From Chromatiales bacterium (GTDB lineage Bacteria > Pseudomonadota > Gammaproteobacteria > Poriferisulfidales > Oxydemutatoraceae), in assembly GCA_014323925.1 (NCBI GenBank), contig JACONC010000004.1, positions 1-48,000 on the forward strand: DNA of 48,000 nt. Reading direction: 5' to 3'. Below the pieces are notes generated by a model. It worked only from the letters and a program-made list of their open reading frames with translations. It made no database searches and was not told the origin of the DNA. The position numbers were made by a program, and so were the translations under genes. Each line of letters begins with the position of its first letter. Position 1 is the stretch's first letter. Of this stretch, positions 7,806 through 18,890 are shown piece after piece.

Positions 7806-10634
7806 TCAACTATCCGATGGGCTTAAATAAGGTTTCAAATAGCGCCCAGTCCACGAATTGAGATTTTGCGCGACGGCTTCGGGGGTGCCGCAGGCAATAA
7901 TCTGTCCGCCTTTGGCACCGCCTTCAGGTCCTAGATCTATCACCCAATCAGCGGTTTTAATGACATCCAAATTATGCTCTATGACAATAATGGTATTGCC
8001 TTCGTCGCGCAAGCGATAGAGTACTTTTAGCAGTTGCTCTATGTCGTAGAAGTGTAATCCGGTAGTTGGTTCATCTAATAAATATAAGGTTTTTCCTGTA
8101 CTTCTCTTGGCAAGTTCACGCGATAGTTTAATACGCTGTGCTTCTCCGCCTGACAAAGTGGTCGAGTTCTGCCCAAGCCGGATGTAAGACAAACCTACAT
8201 CAATTAGGGTTTGTAGTTTGTTGCGTATCGCTGGAATTGCATGAAAGAAAACAATTGCATCCTCTACGGTCATGTCCAACACTTGACTGATGTTTTTTTC
8301 TTTGTAGTGGATGTCTAGGGTTTCTCGGTTATATCGCAATCCTCTGCATACATCGCAACGCACATAGACATCAGGCAAAAAATGCATTTCTACTTTAACC
8401 ACACCGTCGCCTTGGCAGGCCTCACATCGCCCACCTTTGACATTAAAACTAAAACGCCCAGGCAGATAGCCGCGGCTACGTGCTTCTGGAGTATTTGAAA
8501 ATAGTTCTCGCACCGGCGTAAATAAACCAGTATAGGTTGCCGGGTTGGAGCGCGGCGTGCGCCCGATAGGGCTCTGATCGATATTGATAATTTTATCTAT
8601 CTGCTCTAAACCAATGATTTCTCTGCACGGCGCCGGATGCATATTGCTACGATGTAGGGTATTGGCAACATGTTTGTACAAGGTTTCGTTGATGAGCGTA
8701 GATTTACCCGAACCCGATACACCAGTGATGCAGGTTAACAAGCCCAAAGGTATTTTCACATTGATGTTTTTGAGGTTATTACCAGAAGCTTTGTTGATTT
8801 TTAATATACGCTTGGCTTGCATAGGTGTGCGCTTGGGAACGGCGATAGTGCGTTCACCTGAAAGATAGCAACCGGTGAGTGATTTTGAATGATTGATGAT
8901 TTGCTTAGGCGTACCGCAGGCAACTACAGTGCCACCGTGTTCACCAGCACCGGGACCCAAATCGAGTATGTAATCAGCTGATAGCATGGCATCTTTATCG
9001 TGTTCAACAACCAGCACACTGTTGCCTAGATCGCGCAGTTCGGTGAGGGTATTCAGCAGTCGCTTGTTGTCGCGTTGATGCAGACCGATCGATGGTTCAT
9101 CCAGAATATACATGACTCCGACTAATTGTGAGCCGACTTGACTGGCTAACCTGATACGCTGTGCTTCTCCACCCGATAGGGTTTCAGCACTACGACTGAG
9201 CGATAAATAGTCGAGTCCAACATTGACGAGGAATTTTAAGCGGTGGCGTATCTCGATGAGGATTTTGTCAGCTATCTCGGCTTGCTTTGCATCCAGTTTT
9301 AATTGTTTGAAAAACTCAAGCACATCGGATATGGTCATAGCTGAGACTTCGGGCAGGCGAGTCTTCGCAATATAAACATGACGCGCCGACTCATTGAGTC
9401 TTTCGCCGTCGCACTGCGGGCAATTTTGCAATGAAAGTAATCCTCTTAGTTTTTCTTTGATAAATTCCGAGTCGGTCTGGTTATATCGCTCCGCCATGCC
9501 GCTGATAATGCCCTTGAAAGGATGGCGGCGACTGATATATTTACCAGTATGATCGCGGTAGCGAAATTCAATTATTTGTTTAGCATCGCCGTAGAGTATC
9601 GCTTGTCTCACTGCGTGTTTGATAGTGCCAAATTTCTGCTCAACATCAAAACCGTAATGCTTGGCTAATGATTTTATCGTCTCGATATAGTAGTCATTGC
9701 GTCGATCCCAGCCGCGTATTGCACCACCCAATAAACTAATATTCGGGTTGACTATTTTTTCTTCGTCAAAGTATTCAATAACACCTAAGCCATCGCATTC
9801 AGAACACGCACCGATCGGATTATTGAACGAGAATAAGCGTGGTTGCAGTTCACTCAATGTATAACCGCAATGCGGGCATGAAAAACTAGCGGAAAAAAGT
9901 AACTGTTGCTCAGGGTGTTCTAGCGGGAGGGCAATAGCTAAATCATTTGCCATATTGAGTGCGATTTCCAATGACTCGGCAATACGTTGTTGTGCGTTTT
10001 CTTTGACTTTCAGTCGGTCTACTACGACTTCTATGGTATGTTTTTTATGCAGCGCTAATTTGGGCTGTTGGTCTATTTCGTAGAGCTTGCCGTTGATGCG
10101 CACCCGCAGGAAACCTTGTAACTTTAGCTCCTTGAATAATTTATCGTAGACGCCTTTGCGCGCGCGTATCACCGGCGCTAAAATCAGTAGCGCAGTATTC
10201 TCTGGCATAGCCATGACACGATCGACCATTTGACTCACGGTTTCGCTATTCAGCGGGATATTGTGCTTAGGGCAATACGGTGTACCGACGCGCGCATAGA
10301 GCAATCGCAAGTAATCGTGTATTTCGGTTACCGTGCCCACCGTAGAACGCGGGTTATGCGATGTGCTTTTTTGATCAATAGAAATCGCTGGTGATAAACC
10401 CTCTATTTGATCGACATCAGGTTTTTCCATGCGTGTTAAGAATTGTCTGGCATAAGCAGATAGCGATTCGACATAGCGTCTTTGACCTTCTGCAAAAATA
10501 GTATCAAAAGCCAACGAGGATTTTCCAGAGCCAGAAAGGCCAGTGATGACAACGAGTTTATTCCTAGGTATTTTCAGATCTATGTTTTTTAGGTTATGCG
10601 TGCGAGCGCCTTTGATATGTATTATATTTTTCAT
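7806..10634 (-). CDS. uvrA: UvrABC excinuclease subunit A
   Basis: The 942-residue product has the normal length and organisation of UvrA, the damage-recognition ATPase of nucleotide excision repair, which works as a dimer with UvrB in the cytoplasm. The first Walker A is GLSGSGKS at residues 32-39 and the second is GVSGSGKST in the C-terminal half. Both ABC signature motifs (LSGGEAQRI) and both Walker B/D-loop stretches ([22 protein letters not shown]) are intact. Zinc-binding cysteine pairs are present ([28 protein letters not shown]). The ATG start is unambiguous. The gene is divergent from the MFS gene, and ssb lies beyond that, an arrangement seen in Pseudomonas and relatives. No obvious LexA box is seen in the 81-nt gap. 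Confidence 0.98.
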   Translation of the reverse strand: MKNIIHIKGARTHNLKNIDLKIPRNKLVVITGLSGSGKSSLAFDTIFAEGQRRYVESLSAYARQFLTRMEKPDVDQIEGLSPAISIDQKSTSHNPRSTVGTVTEIHDYLRLLYARVGTPYCPKHNIPLNSETVSQMVDRVMAMPENTALLILAPVIRARKGVYDKLFKELKLQGFLRVRINGKLYEIDQQPKLALHKKHTIEVVVDRLKVKENAQQRIAESLEIALNMANDLAIALPLEHPEQQLLFSASFSCPHCGYTLSELQPRLFSFNNPIGACSECDGLGVIEYFDEEKIVNPNISLLGGAIRGWDRRNDYYIETIKSLAKHYGFDVEQKFGTIKHAVRQAILYGDAKQIIEFRYRDHTGKYISRRHPFKGIISGMAERYNQTDSEFIKEKLRGLLSLQNCPQCDGERLNESARHVYIAKTRLPEVSAMTISDVLEFFKQLKLDAKQAEIADKILIEIRHRLKFLVNVGLDYLSLSRSAETLSGGEAQRIRLASQVGSQLVGVMYILDEPSIGLHQRDNKRLLNTLTELRDLGNSVLVVEHDKDAMLSADYILDLGPGAGEHGGTVVACGTPKQIINHSKSLTGCYLSGERTIAVPKRTPMQAKRILKINKASGNNLKNINVKIPLGLLTCITGVSGSGKSTLINETLYKHVANTLHRSNMHPAPCREIIGLEQIDKIINIDQSPIGRTPRSNPATYTGLFTPVRELFSNTPEARSRGYLPGRFSFNVKGGRCEACQGDGVVKVEMHFLPDVYVRCDVCRGLRYNRETLDIHYKEKNISQVLDMTVEDAIVFFHAIPAIRNKLQTLIDVGLSYIRLGQNSTTLSGGEAQRIKLSRELAKRSTGKTLYLLDEPTTGLHFYDIEQLLKVLYRLRDEGNTIIVIEHNLDVIKTADWVIDLGPEGGAKGGQIIACGTPEAVAQNLNSWTGRYLKPYLSPSDS

Positions 10635-10715
10635 TGATTCATTGCGGTCAAATTGCCGTTATAATATGCAAGCATCAAATAATCGTTGAACAATAAAGAA
10701 CATCACACGGTACCT
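10635..10715 (+). promoter_or_regulatory. Divergent uvrA / MFS promoter region
   Basis: An 81-nt gap separates the two divergent start codons. A plus-strand TATAAT is at 10660-10665, 50 nt before the MFS ATG. No convincing -35 element lies 16-18 nt upstream of it. Support is limited to the -10 hexamer and the gene arrangement. Confidence 0.35.
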
Positions 10716-11891
10716 ATGAATAGCATTGAGCGGCACACTGCGCTGAGTTTAGGAGGAGTTTATGCGATTCGCATGTTCGGTCTATTCCTAATTCTGCCAG
10801 TCTTTGCATTACACAGTCACGAGTTTAAATTTGCTACTTCTACCTTGACAGGAATTGCTCTGGGGATTTACGGTTTGACCCAAGCGTGTCTGCAAATTCC
10901 TATGGGCTTATTGTCCGATCGCATAGGTCGTAAGACGGTTATTATAGCGGGATTTATATTATTTTGTATAGGCAGTGTAATCGCAGCACTGGCAGAGACC
11001 ATCTACGGTGTTATACTCGGGCGCGCACTGCAAGGTGCTGGTGCGGTTGCTTCTACCTTGATGGCACTGGCTGCTGATTTAAGCCGCCAAGAACAACTTT
11101 CGAGAATTAACATGATTATCGGTGGTGGTATCGTATTGGCTTTTGCATCAGCCCTGGTATTAGCACCTGTGTTGCATGCACAAATAGCTCTGTCGGGTAT
11201 ATTCTGGTTGTCTGCAATGCTGGGCGTATTGGCGATATCTATCGTTTTATACGGTGTTCCTAAGATTCCCGAAAATCGGAAAATATCGATATCAACACAA
11301 TGGCAGCGCAACTGCATCAAGGCTGCGCTCAATGATAGAGAATTGCTACGCCTTTATCTAGGCGTATTCGCATTGCATGCGGCAATGGCAACAAATTTTC
11401 TGATTTTACCTGCGCTGATAGTCAAGCGATTGCATTTAGCGAGTGCTGATCATTGGATGTTTTATCTTTTTATATTGATAGTCTCAGTGGTATTAATATG
11501 GCCGATGCTTGTGTGGGGAGAGAAAAAGCAGCGCGTAAAAGAAATTTTTATCGCCGCGATTTTGTTACTGACGCTCAGCTACGCAAGTTGGTATGCTAGC
11601 GATGGTAGCATTACATTGATAATATCTGCATTATTATTTTTTACTGCGTTTAATTATCTAGAGGCCAATTTGCCCGCTTTAGTCAGCCGTAGATGCGATG
11701 CCGAGCACCGCGGCAGTTGTCTGGGTATGTTCTCTACTGCTCAATTTTTAGGGATATTTGCCGGCGCGAGCAGCGGTGGATTTTTACTTGAGTGGGGAGA
11801 GGTGAGTATAATAGTTCCGGGCTTATTACTGCTACTCATCTGGTTTTTTAGCGCATTCAGCATGAAAAAGGTTGTTTTGAGACGAGTATGA
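10716..11891 (+). CDS. Major facilitator superfamily transporter
   Basis: A 391-residue polytopic membrane protein with about 12 hydrophobic segments. The MFS motif A follows TM2 as GLLSDRIGRKTVII, and a second-helix GIYGLTQACLQIPMG stretch is typical of drug:H+ antiporter-type carriers. The ATG at 10716 was chosen over the TTG at 10686, because the extra ten residues are polar and no ribosome-binding site supports them. It is transcribed away from uvrA and lies 47 nt upstream of ssb, as in Pseudomonas-type uvrA-MFS-ssb loci. A role in efflux of a small molecule is inferred from family membership; the substrate cannot be told. Confidence 0.85.
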   Translation: MNSIERHTALSLGGVYAIRMFGLFLILPVFALHSHEFKFATSTLTGIALGIYGLTQACLQIPMGLLSDRIGRKTVIIAGFILFCIGSVIAALAETIYGVILGRALQGAGAVASTLMALAADLSRQEQLSRINMIIGGGIVLAFASALVLAPVLHAQIALSGIFWLSAMLGVLAISIVLYGVPKIPENRKISISTQWQRNCIKAALNDRELLRLYLGVFALHAAMATNFLILPALIVKRLHLASADHWMFYLFILIVSVVLIWPMLVWGEKKQRVKEIFIAAILLLTLSYASWYASDGSITLIISALLFFTAFNYLEANLPALVSRRCDAEHRGSCLGMFSTAQFLGIFAGASSGGFLLEWGEVSIIVPGLLLLLIWFFSAFSMKKVVLRRV

Positions 11892-11938
11892 AATAAAAAT
11901 TAAGGTTTTAGTTTATTTTTAATAGAGGAGAAATAATT

Positions 11939-12415
11939 ATGTCAAGAGGAATTAATAAAGCAATTTTAATAGGCAACTTGGGACAGGATCCAGAAATTAG
12001 ATATACCCCTAGCGGCTCTTCGGTTTGCAACCTGACACTCGCTACCAACGATAGCTGGAAAGATAAAGAAAGCGGCGAGCGCCACGAGCGAACCGAGTGG
12101 CACCGGCTCGTATTCTTCGGTCGCCTAGCGGAAATCGTCCAAGAGTATCTGCACAAAGGTTCACAGATTTATGTGGAAGGCAGAATACAGAGTAGAAAAT
12201 GGCAAACGCAGGGTGGGGAAGAGCGAATGACGACGGAGATTATAGTCTCTGACATGCAGATATTAGGCTCGCGTAGCAGTACTGCAGAATACGATAGCGA
12301 TAAAAATTTGCGCAACAGTCAACCGGCGAAGGCTGCGGATAAATCGACAGTAGAAGATACCGGCGATGCACACGCTTCTGAACATGCCAAGTTCAACGAC
12401 GAGATACCTTTTTAA
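11939..12415 (+). CDS. ssb: Single-stranded DNA-binding protein
   Basis: A 158-residue SSB, close to the usual proteobacterial length. Residues 1-110 form the OB fold ([18 protein letters not shown], then the conserved [15 protein letters not shown]). A flexible acidic linker follows and the protein ends NDEIPF. That tail is a slight variant of the canonical DDIPF tip, which docks SSB partners such as RecO, PriA and exonuclease I. A strong Shine-Dalgarno, GAGGAG, lies 9 nt before the ATG. It coats single-stranded DNA as a tetramer during replication and repair. The gene precedes a block of glycan genes, which is probably only a positional link. Confidence 0.97.
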   Translation: MSRGINKAILIGNLGQDPEIRYTPSGSSVCNLTLATNDSWKDKESGERHERTEWHRLVFFGRLAEIVQEYLHKGSQIYVEGRIQSRKWQTQGGEERMTTEIIVSDMQILGSRSSTAEYDSDKNLRNSQPAKAADKSTVEDTGDAHASEHAKFNDEIPF

Positions 12416-12442
12416 GGACAACAGAGTTACCTATATTCAGTA

Positions 12443-13552
12443 ATGAAAGTTCTACAGGTAGGTAGGTTTTATCCTTTACCTATCGGTGGTGTTGAGCAGG
12501 TCATACGCAATATCTACGAGGGCTTAAACGCTATTGATGTAAGATGCGATGTGTTATCGTATAGCAACGCACTACGATCCTCGACACAGAGAACTTCGAC
12601 CGGCACGATTTATAGGAGCGCAAGCATAGGATGTATCCGCTCGACTTGGTTGGCGCCGCTGTTGCCATGGCACCTCAAGCGCATCGCCGCCAATTACGAT
12701 GTGATTCATGTACATCATCCAGATCCTATGTCTGCTGTGACATTATTTGCAGTCAGACCGAAGGCGAAGTTGGTCGTTCACTGGCATTGCGATATAGTTC
12801 GTCAAAAGATAGGGCGGGTTTTAATTACCCCACTGGTGCGTTGGTTGTTGAAGCGAGCGGACGCTATCGTCACCACGACCCCAGCTTATAAGAGAACTCG
12901 TTCTTTGCGCGATTGGTATGATAAAGTACACATTATTCCTGTAGGGATAGATGATAATTTCTCAGCGGCTGACCAGCAACGAGTGCAAGCAATCCGATCT
13001 GCGTATCCCGATCACTTTATCGTCTTGGCAATCGGGCGGTTGATATACTACAAAGGTTTTGAATATCTTATCAAAGCAGCACAGCATACTGATGATAAAG
13101 TCGTTATATTGATAGGAGGAGACGGCAAAGATAGGCGTAGATTGGAGCAGTTAATTATAAAACTTAAACTACAAGATAAGGTCAAATTACTCGGCTATAT
13201 AGACCATCGTAATTTAGTGCATTATTACCGGGCATGCGATTTGTTTTGCCTCAGTTCGGTTGCCAAATCGGAAGCGTTCGGCATCGTGCAGCTAGAAGCG
13301 ATGAAATACGCCAAGGCGATAGTTTCAACGGTCATACCTGGCTCCGGTGTAGATTGGGTAAACGCTGACCAAATCAGCGGCATTAGTGTCAAAGCAGGAG
13401 ATGCAAAAGCGCTCGCGCAAGCGATCAATGTTTTACAACATCAGCCCGCGTTACGCAAGAGGATGGAACAGCGAGGTCGACTGCGTTTTGAAGATATGTT
13501 CACCCGTGAAAAAATGTGTAATAAATTAAAACAACTTTATGGTTCGTTATAA
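12443..13552 (+). CDS. GT4-family glycosyltransferase
   Basis: A 369-residue GT-B fold glycosyltransferase. The N-terminal acceptor domain opens with MKVLQVGRFYPLPIGGVEQV, including the glycine-rich GGVE loop. The C-terminal nucleotide-sugar domain has AIGRLIYYKGFEYLI and the family EX7E motif at E277-E285 (EAFGIVQLE). Such enzymes transfer a sugar from a nucleotide or lipid-linked donor to a growing surface glycan at the inner membrane. It lies 27 nt after ssb and 3 nt before galE, starting a four-gene glycan block (12443-17530). Sugar specificity cannot be read from the sequence. Confidence 0.88.
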   Translation: MKVLQVGRFYPLPIGGVEQVIRNIYEGLNAIDVRCDVLSYSNALRSSTQRTSTGTIYRSASIGCIRSTWLAPLLPWHLKRIAANYDVIHVHHPDPMSAVTLFAVRPKAKLVVHWHCDIVRQKIGRVLITPLVRWLLKRADAIVTTTPAYKRTRSLRDWYDKVHIIPVGIDDNFSAADQQRVQAIRSAYPDHFIVLAIGRLIYYKGFEYLIKAAQHTDDKVVILIGGDGKDRRRLEQLIIKLKLQDKVKLLGYIDHRNLVHYYRACDLFCLSSVAKSEAFGIVQLEAMKYAKAIVSTVIPGSGVDWVNADQISGISVKAGDAKALAQAINVLQHQPALRKRMEQRGRLRFEDMFTREKMCNKLKQLYGSL

Positions 13553-13555
13553 CCG

Positions 13556-14545
13556 ATGAATATCTTGATTACTGGTGGAGCCGGTTATGTCGGTAGTCAT
13601 GTCGTACTACAACTGTCTGAACAAGCGCATTGCGTGGTCGTATGTGATGATTTATCTAACAGCTACAAAGAAGCAGTTATAGGTGCAGAGCTCTATCAGC
13701 AGAATATCGCTGATGCACAGATGGAAAATTTATTTAAGCAGTATCGTTTTGATGTGGTCATGCATTTTGCGGCATCAGTCAGTGTACTGGAATCGATGCA
13801 CAATCCGTATCAATACTATATGAATAATACGGCAGCAACACTTAAATTGCTGCAACTTTGTAGTCATTACAAAATAAAGTATTTCATTTTATCGTCTACT
13901 GCTGCTGTATACGGCACTCCCGATAGCAAACTGATAGATGAAAACACACCGCTTGCGCCAGTGAATGCTTACGGTCATTCTAAATTGATGTGCGAGCGGC
14001 TGGTGATGGATATTTCATCACAAGCAGGATTTCGCTATGTTATTTTACGATATTTCAATGTTGCCGGAGCCGATCTGCAGTCTCGCATAGGTGAAAATAA
14101 TCTGCAAAATACTCATTTAGTTAAAATCGCTTGCTTGACAGCAACGCAACGAGATGGACAAATGAATCTATACGGCACTGACTACGATACCGAAGACGGC
14201 ACTTGCGTGCGAGATTACATACATGTATTAGATATTGCCGATGCGCATATAGCAGCGCAGAATTATTTATTGCAAGGCGGGGAATCGACAATCTTCAATT
14301 GCGGTTACGGGCATGGTTATAGCGTCAAGGAGATTTTGAATGCTGTAAAGCGTATTAGCTGTAATGATTTTAAGATTATAAACAGCGCACGCCGAGCAGG
14401 GGATCCGCCGGTATTAGTCGCAGATAACAATAAAATAAAGAAGATACTCAATTGGCAACCGCACTATGACAATATAGATATTATTATTGAAAGCGCACTG
14501 AATTGGGAGAGAAAACTACAGCAAACCGCTCACTCCCCCAAATAA
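13556..14545 (+). CDS. galE: UDP-glucose 4-epimerase
   Basis: A 329-residue extended short-chain dehydrogenase, the normal size for GalE. The NAD-binding motif is GGAGYVGSH at residues 7-15. The catalytic serine/threonine region is SSTAAVYG (113-120) and the YxxxK pair is Y139/K143 (YGHSK). LRYFNVAGA and the YGTDYDTEDGTCVRDYIHV stretch are characteristic of GalE. It interconverts UDP-glucose and UDP-galactose (and possibly the N-acetyl forms). Here it would feed the neighbouring glycosyltransferases, with UDP-glucose supplied by the galU product (39786-40679). Confidence 0.93.
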   Translation: MNILITGGAGYVGSHVVLQLSEQAHCVVVCDDLSNSYKEAVIGAELYQQNIADAQMENLFKQYRFDVVMHFAASVSVLESMHNPYQYYMNNTAATLKLLQLCSHYKIKYFILSSTAAVYGTPDSKLIDENTPLAPVNAYGHSKLMCERLVMDISSQAGFRYVILRYFNVAGADLQSRIGENNLQNTHLVKIACLTATQRDGQMNLYGTDYDTEDGTCVRDYIHVLDIADAHIAAQNYLLQGGESTIFNCGYGHGYSVKEILNAVKRISCNDFKIINSARRAGDPPVLVADNNKIKKILNWQPHYDNIDIIIESALNWERKLQQTAHSPK

Positions 14546-14567
14546 GATTATAGATAATATTATCACA

Positions 14568-15656
14568 ATGAATATTTATATCATTTATGCATTGGCTTTT
14601 ATCACCACTTTGCTACTCACTTACATTTCCTATCGCATATTAATGGCAACGAATGTTATTGATATCCCAAATGATCGGAGTTTGCATCTGTTACCGCGTC
14701 CTCGCGGAGGCGGTATCGCCATTGTCATCACTTTTCTTTTAATCCTATTTATCAGCGACTTAGAAGATCAATTCAGTGCTAATTTCTCTTCAGCTTTAGT
14801 ATACGGAGGGATAGGGATTGCACTGATTGGTTTTGCCGACGATCTGTATAGCTTACATCCGATTGTGCGTTTTAGTGCAACACTATGCATCGTCATATTT
14901 TCTGTTTTGAGCATCGGCATGCCGTCGATCTCGTTTATGGGATTTTCACTACAGCCGTCGCCGCTGTTATTTTTATTAGAAGTATTGGCAATACTGTGGG
15001 TGCTTAATTTATTTAATTTTATGGACGGTATAGATGCCATTGCATCGCTTGAGACGATTAGTGTTGCACTGATAGCTGCATTATTGCTAGTATTATTACC
15101 GCCGGTTTCAGCATCGGCATACTATCATCAGGAGGCTTTATTAATAATTGCTTTTTCTACAGCTGGTTTTTTGATATGGAATTGGCCGCCGGCTAAGCTA
15201 TTTATGGGTGATGTGGGTAGTAGCTTTTTGGGTTTCACGCTGGCGCTGTTCGCCATACAGACCTCGATTGAGCAGATCTCAAATGTTTGGGTCTGGCTGA
15301 TTCTAATGGGTGTATTTTTTATGGATGCTACAGTTACAATTATCAGACGGATATTGAATAGAGAGAAGTTTTACCAAGCCCACCGTCAGCATGCTTACCA
15401 GCGTCTTGTATTGTACATCCAAGCGCATAGCACATTGACATCCGAGATGGCGAGGGCTTATGCACATAAAGTCGTCTCTTTGATAGTCGTGGCTATTAAT
15501 TTTTTGTGGTTGGCACCGTGGGCTTATATGGCAAAGCTACATTCTGAGCATGGCATGCTATTTGCATTGATTTCACTGACGCCTATACTGGTATTAATGA
15601 TATTAGTACCGCGCCTATTGCCTATACAAAAGTCTGAAGCTCGACCACCGCTATGA
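14568..15656 (+). CDS. MraY/WecA/WbpL-family undecaprenyl-phosphate glycosyl-1-phosphate transferase
   Basis: A 362-residue polytopic membrane enzyme with about ten hydrophobic helices. The magnesium-binding DD pair appears in GFADDLYSL. The family signature is NFMDGID at 150-156, and GDVGSSFLGF and the cytoplasmic HRQHAYQRL loop are also present. These match polyprenyl-phosphate HexNAc-1-phosphate transferases that load the first sugar phosphate on undecaprenyl phosphate. The gene lies directly before a CapD/WbpM-type dehydratase and overlaps it by 4 nt, the same pairing as wbpL-wbpM in Pseudomonas O-antigen loci. It is more like WbpL/WecA than MraY by context. The exact sugar donor is unknown. 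Confidence 0.88.
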   Translation: MNIYIIYALAFITTLLLTYISYRILMATNVIDIPNDRSLHLLPRPRGGGIAIVITFLLILFISDLEDQFSANFSSALVYGGIGIALIGFADDLYSLHPIVRFSATLCIVIFSVLSIGMPSISFMGFSLQPSPLLFLLEVLAILWVLNLFNFMDGIDAIASLETISVALIAALLLVLLPPVSASAYYHQEALLIIAFSTAGFLIWNWPPAKLFMGDVGSSFLGFTLALFAIQTSIEQISNVWVWLILMGVFFMDATVTIIRRILNREKFYQAHRQHAYQRLVLYIQAHSTLTSEMARAYAHKVVSLIVVAINFLWLAPWAYMAKLHSEHGMLFALISLTPILVLMILVPRLLPIQKSEARPPL

Positions 15657-17530
15657 AGCTGTTAAGTCAATTACTGGAATTATCCAGAATTTCTAAAAAG
15701 TTTATATTAGGCAGCTTAGATGTCGTGCTGAGTCTATTCTCCCTAGAACTTGCATTTTTAATGCGCTTAGAAGAATGGGTTAGGATAGATGACAAGTGGT
15801 TTCCGCTATTTGTATTAACGCCGTTGCTAACATTATTGATATTCTATCTAGCCGGCTTATATAGAATGGTTATCAGGCATGTGAGTCTAGATGCAGTGAT
15901 ACGCATTATCTTTGCAGTCGGTGCAGTATCCGCTTTAATATGGATTAGTAATTATTTCTTATTAAAAGTGCCGGGTTTGCCAAGGTCTATCATCGCAATT
16001 TTCGGTCTTGTTTTGTTGGGCTTGGTACTCAGTAGTCGCTTGGCTATGCACGCGCTTTTGCTACGAGAGTCACGAGTGCGCAAGCGGCAAATACCGATTG
16101 CTATATACGGTGCGAATAAAACCGGCATACAATTGGCTACGCTATGGAAAAGTATAGGCTCTGATTACAATCCAATATTTTTTATTGACGAAGCGCCAGA
16201 ACAACAAACACAAGAAATGGTTGGTTTAAGGGTATATCCACTGTCCGGATTAGAAAAACAACTAGCCAAATATCACATTAAGGATATTTTTGTAGTATTG
16301 CAGACCGACGGGCTTAGTGATGAGGCTAGTGTGGCAATACTCAATAAACTGAGTTTGTATCCAGTCAAAGTGAGGTTGTTGCCAGCTACGATCGGTGATA
16401 GATTTAGCATGAAAGATACCAAAGTCGTGCAAATAGAGGATCTACTAAAACGCCGGCAAGTGGCACCCAATAAAATGCTTTTAGAGCGGGACATCACTGG
16501 TAATAATATCTTGGTCACTGGTGCTGGAGGTTCTATAGGCAGTCAGTTATGCGAGCAAATTATAAATCTGCAACCGCAAAAATTATTCGTCATCGAACAA
16601 TCGGAATATGCATTATTTAGATTAGTCAATCGTTTGCAAAAGTTAGAAACATTCTCTAAAGCGAAGTTCGTGCCAATTTTAGAATCAGTTACCAACCGTC
16701 ACTTTATCAATCATTTTTTTAGCCAAAACCGCATAGATATCATCTATCATGTTGCTGCTTACAAGCATGTGCCTATGGTCGAAGAAAATATAATCAGCGG
16801 TATATCTAATAATGTATTCGGTACGCAAATAGTTGCCGAAGCAGCGCTAAAGCATAAAGTCGGTTGTTTCGTATTGATTTCTACTGATAAAGCAGTGCAA
16901 CCGACCAGTGTGATGGGGGCGAGTAAACGGCTGGCGGAAATGGTGATACAATCTCTTGCTGCAGACAATGATGCAACACGTCTATGCGTGGTTCGGTTTG
17001 GTAATGTAATGGGTACCTCAGGTTCGGTTATACCATTATTCCAAGAACACATTAATAAACGCGAAACTATTTATGTGACTGACGCGGATGCCGAACGATA
17101 CTTTATGACCGTAGAAGAAGCGGCACAATTAATCATTCAAGCTGGCGCAATGGGCAGTAAAGGAGAGATATTTTTACTTGATATGGGAGAACCTATTAAT
17201 ATACTAGAGATTGCTAAAAAAATGATTCATCTCAGTGGATTAGAAGTTAAGCAAAACGGCAAAGGTGATATTAAAATCGCATATACAGGCTTACGACCAG
17301 GAGAAAAGCTAAAGGAAAAGTTGCATAGTGGTAGTAGCGATATTCATTCAACGACACATCCTAAAATCATGCAAACTGAAGAAGCGATAGAGGATTGGCA
17401 GCAATTATCCGCACAGCTACTGAGCTTAGCGACACAAATAGAGCGAAGAGATGCGGCGATGACAATCAGTCGATTAAAAGAGGTTGTATCATCGTATGAA
17501 CCCAGTCATAATGGTGTCGGCAATGGCTAA
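15653..17530 (+). CDS. CapD/WbpM/FlaA1-type UDP-sugar 4,6-dehydratase, membrane-anchored
   Basis: A 625-residue protein with about four N-terminal transmembrane helices (first ~140 residues). A CoA-binding-like Rossmann domain follows ([11 protein letters not shown]), then the catalytic SDR domain with GAGGSIG at 290-296. The active site reads [16 protein letters not shown] (410-425), so methionine (M421) replaces the usual tyrosine and pairs with K425, as in WbpM and PglF. Family members convert UDP-GlcNAc to a 4-keto-6-deoxy sugar, the first step to QuiNAc, FucNAc or diaminotrihydroxyhexose residues. It presumably supplies the first sugar used by the adjacent phosphoglycosyl transferase. 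Confidence 0.9.
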   Translation: MKLLSQLLELSRISKKFILGSLDVVLSLFSLELAFLMRLEEWVRIDDKWFPLFVLTPLLTLLIFYLAGLYRMVIRHVSLDAVIRIIFAVGAVSALIWISNYFLLKVPGLPRSIIAIFGLVLLGLVLSSRLAMHALLLRESRVRKRQIPIAIYGANKTGIQLATLWKSIGSDYNPIFFIDEAPEQQTQEMVGLRVYPLSGLEKQLAKYHIKDIFVVLQTDGLSDEASVAILNKLSLYPVKVRLLPATIGDRFSMKDTKVVQIEDLLKRRQVAPNKMLLERDITGNNILVTGAGGSIGSQLCEQIINLQPQKLFVIEQSEYALFRLVNRLQKLETFSKAKFVPILESVTNRHFINHFFSQNRIDIIYHVAAYKHVPMVEENIISGISNNVFGTQIVAEAALKHKVGCFVLISTDKAVQPTSVMGASKRLAEMVIQSLAADNDATRLCVVRFGNVMGTSGSVIPLFQEHINKRETIYVTDADAERYFMTVEEAAQLIIQAGAMGSKGEIFLLDMGEPINILEIAKKMIHLSGLEVKQNGKGDIKIAYTGLRPGEKLKEKLHSGSSDIHSTTHPKIMQTEEAIEDWQQLSAQLLSLATQIERRDAAMTISRLKEVVSSYEPSHNGVGNG

Positions 17531-18848
17531 GCAAAAGGTATATATCAAGACCCATGGGTGTCAGATGAACGAATACGATTCTGCTAAAATCCATGATTTA
17601 TTGAATGAGACAGACGAATTCTGTAAAGTCGATAGCAGCGAAGAAGCTGATATTTTATTACTCAACACTTGCTCGGTACGGGAAAAAGCACAAGAGAAAG
17701 TCTTTTCCGAATTAGGCCGGTGGCGAGCAATCAAAGAAGCAAAGCCTAATACACTCATTGGTGTTGGTGGATGTGTCGCTAGCCAAGAAGGAGGGCAGTT
17801 AGTCGGTCGCGCCCCGCAAGTTGATATTGTATTCGGTCCACAAACTATACATCGCTTAGCCGATATGATAGAACAAGCCAAGCATAGCAAACAACCAGTA
17901 GTGGATATCAGCTTTCCAGAAATTGAGAAGTTTGATAAATTGGTGGCTCCGCATACCAATGGAGCGAGTGCTTTCGTCTCAATTATGGAAGGTTGCGATA
18001 AGTACTGTAGTTTTTGCGTAGTGCCTTATACTCGTGGCAAAGAAATCAGCCGTCCACTCAATGATATATTGGATGAGATAAAGTTATTGACTAAACAAGG
18101 GGTCAAGGAAGTTACGCTACTGGGGCAAAATGTTAACGGGTATTACTGGGAAGATGACGATCATTCGGTTAATTTTGCGCTGCTACTTTACTATGTTGCA
18201 GCACTTGATAATATACAACGCATACGCTATACGACATCGCATCCTATAGAATTCAACGATGCATTGATACAAGCTCACGCCGACATTCCCCAGCTGATGC
18301 CGCATTGTCATCTACCGGTGCAAAGTGGTTCCGACCGTATACTCGCAGCGATGAAACGCGGTTATACCGTTTTAGAATACAAAAGTATCATTCGTAAACT
18401 TAAAGTAGCTTGCCCTAATATCTCTATATCTTCTGATTTTATCGTTGGTTTTCCGGGAGAGGATAAAGGAGATTTTGAAAAAACTATGGAATTGATAGAA
18501 TATGTAGGCTATGACCAATCGTACAGTTTTTTATATAGCGCACGCGCCGGCACACCTGCCGCATTGCTAGATGATCCGGTACCTACCGAAATTAAAAAAG
18601 CTCGTCTTAAAAGATTGCAAACGCGTATTGACGAAATGGCAACCGAGCTATCGCTGGCGATGGTAGGGAGTGAGCAAGACATTCTAGTGAACGGACATTC
18701 TAAAAAGAGCAACACGCAATTATGCGGTCGTACTGAAAATAATCGCGTGGTAAACTTTGACGGAGACAGCAAACTGATAGGTGGAATCCACCGAGTGAAA
18801 ATAACTCGTGCGATGACCAACACACTGCGTGGGATATTGATAGAATAA
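17523..18848 (+). CDS. miaB: tRNA-2-methylthio-N6-dimethylallyladenosine synthase MiaB
   Basis: A 441-residue radical-SAM methylthiotransferase. The N-terminal UPF0004 domain binds one 4Fe-4S cluster through C13, C50 and C84. The radical-SAM CX3CX2C is C158, C162 and C165 (GCDKYCSFC). A TRAM RNA-binding domain ends the protein. It adds a methylthio group to i6A37 of tRNAs reading UNN codons. The ATG at 17523 was preferred over upstream in-frame TTG/ATG codons because homologues begin MxKKxYIKTxGCQMN. It overlaps the CapD-like gene by 8 nt. It begins the conserved miaB-phoH-ybeY-corC-lnt run. Confidence 0.96.
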   Translation: MAKQKVYIKTHGCQMNEYDSAKIHDLLNETDEFCKVDSSEEADILLLNTCSVREKAQEKVFSELGRWRAIKEAKPNTLIGVGGCVASQEGGQLVGRAPQVDIVFGPQTIHRLADMIEQAKHSKQPVVDISFPEIEKFDKLVAPHTNGASAFVSIMEGCDKYCSFCVVPYTRGKEISRPLNDILDEIKLLTKQGVKEVTLLGQNVNGYYWEDDDHSVNFALLLYYVAALDNIQRIRYTTSHPIEFNDALIQAHADIPQLMPHCHLPVQSGSDRILAAMKRGYTVLEYKSIIRKLKVACPNISISSDFIVGFPGEDKGDFEKTMELIEYVGYDQSYSFLYSARAGTPAALLDDPVPTEIKKARLKRLQTRIDEMATELSLAMVGSEQDILVNGHSKKSNTQLCGRTENNRVVNFDGDSKLIGGIHRVKITRAMTNTLRGILIE

Positions 18849-18890
18849 AAAGCATTGGAACCACGCTTGATTAGGAGATTATAAAACCCT

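Noticed and set aside
8584-8868. Plus-strand ORF opposite uvrA, and similar antisense ORFs throughout
   Set aside because: They lie opposite strongly conserved coding sequence and show no ribosome-binding site or recognisable domain.
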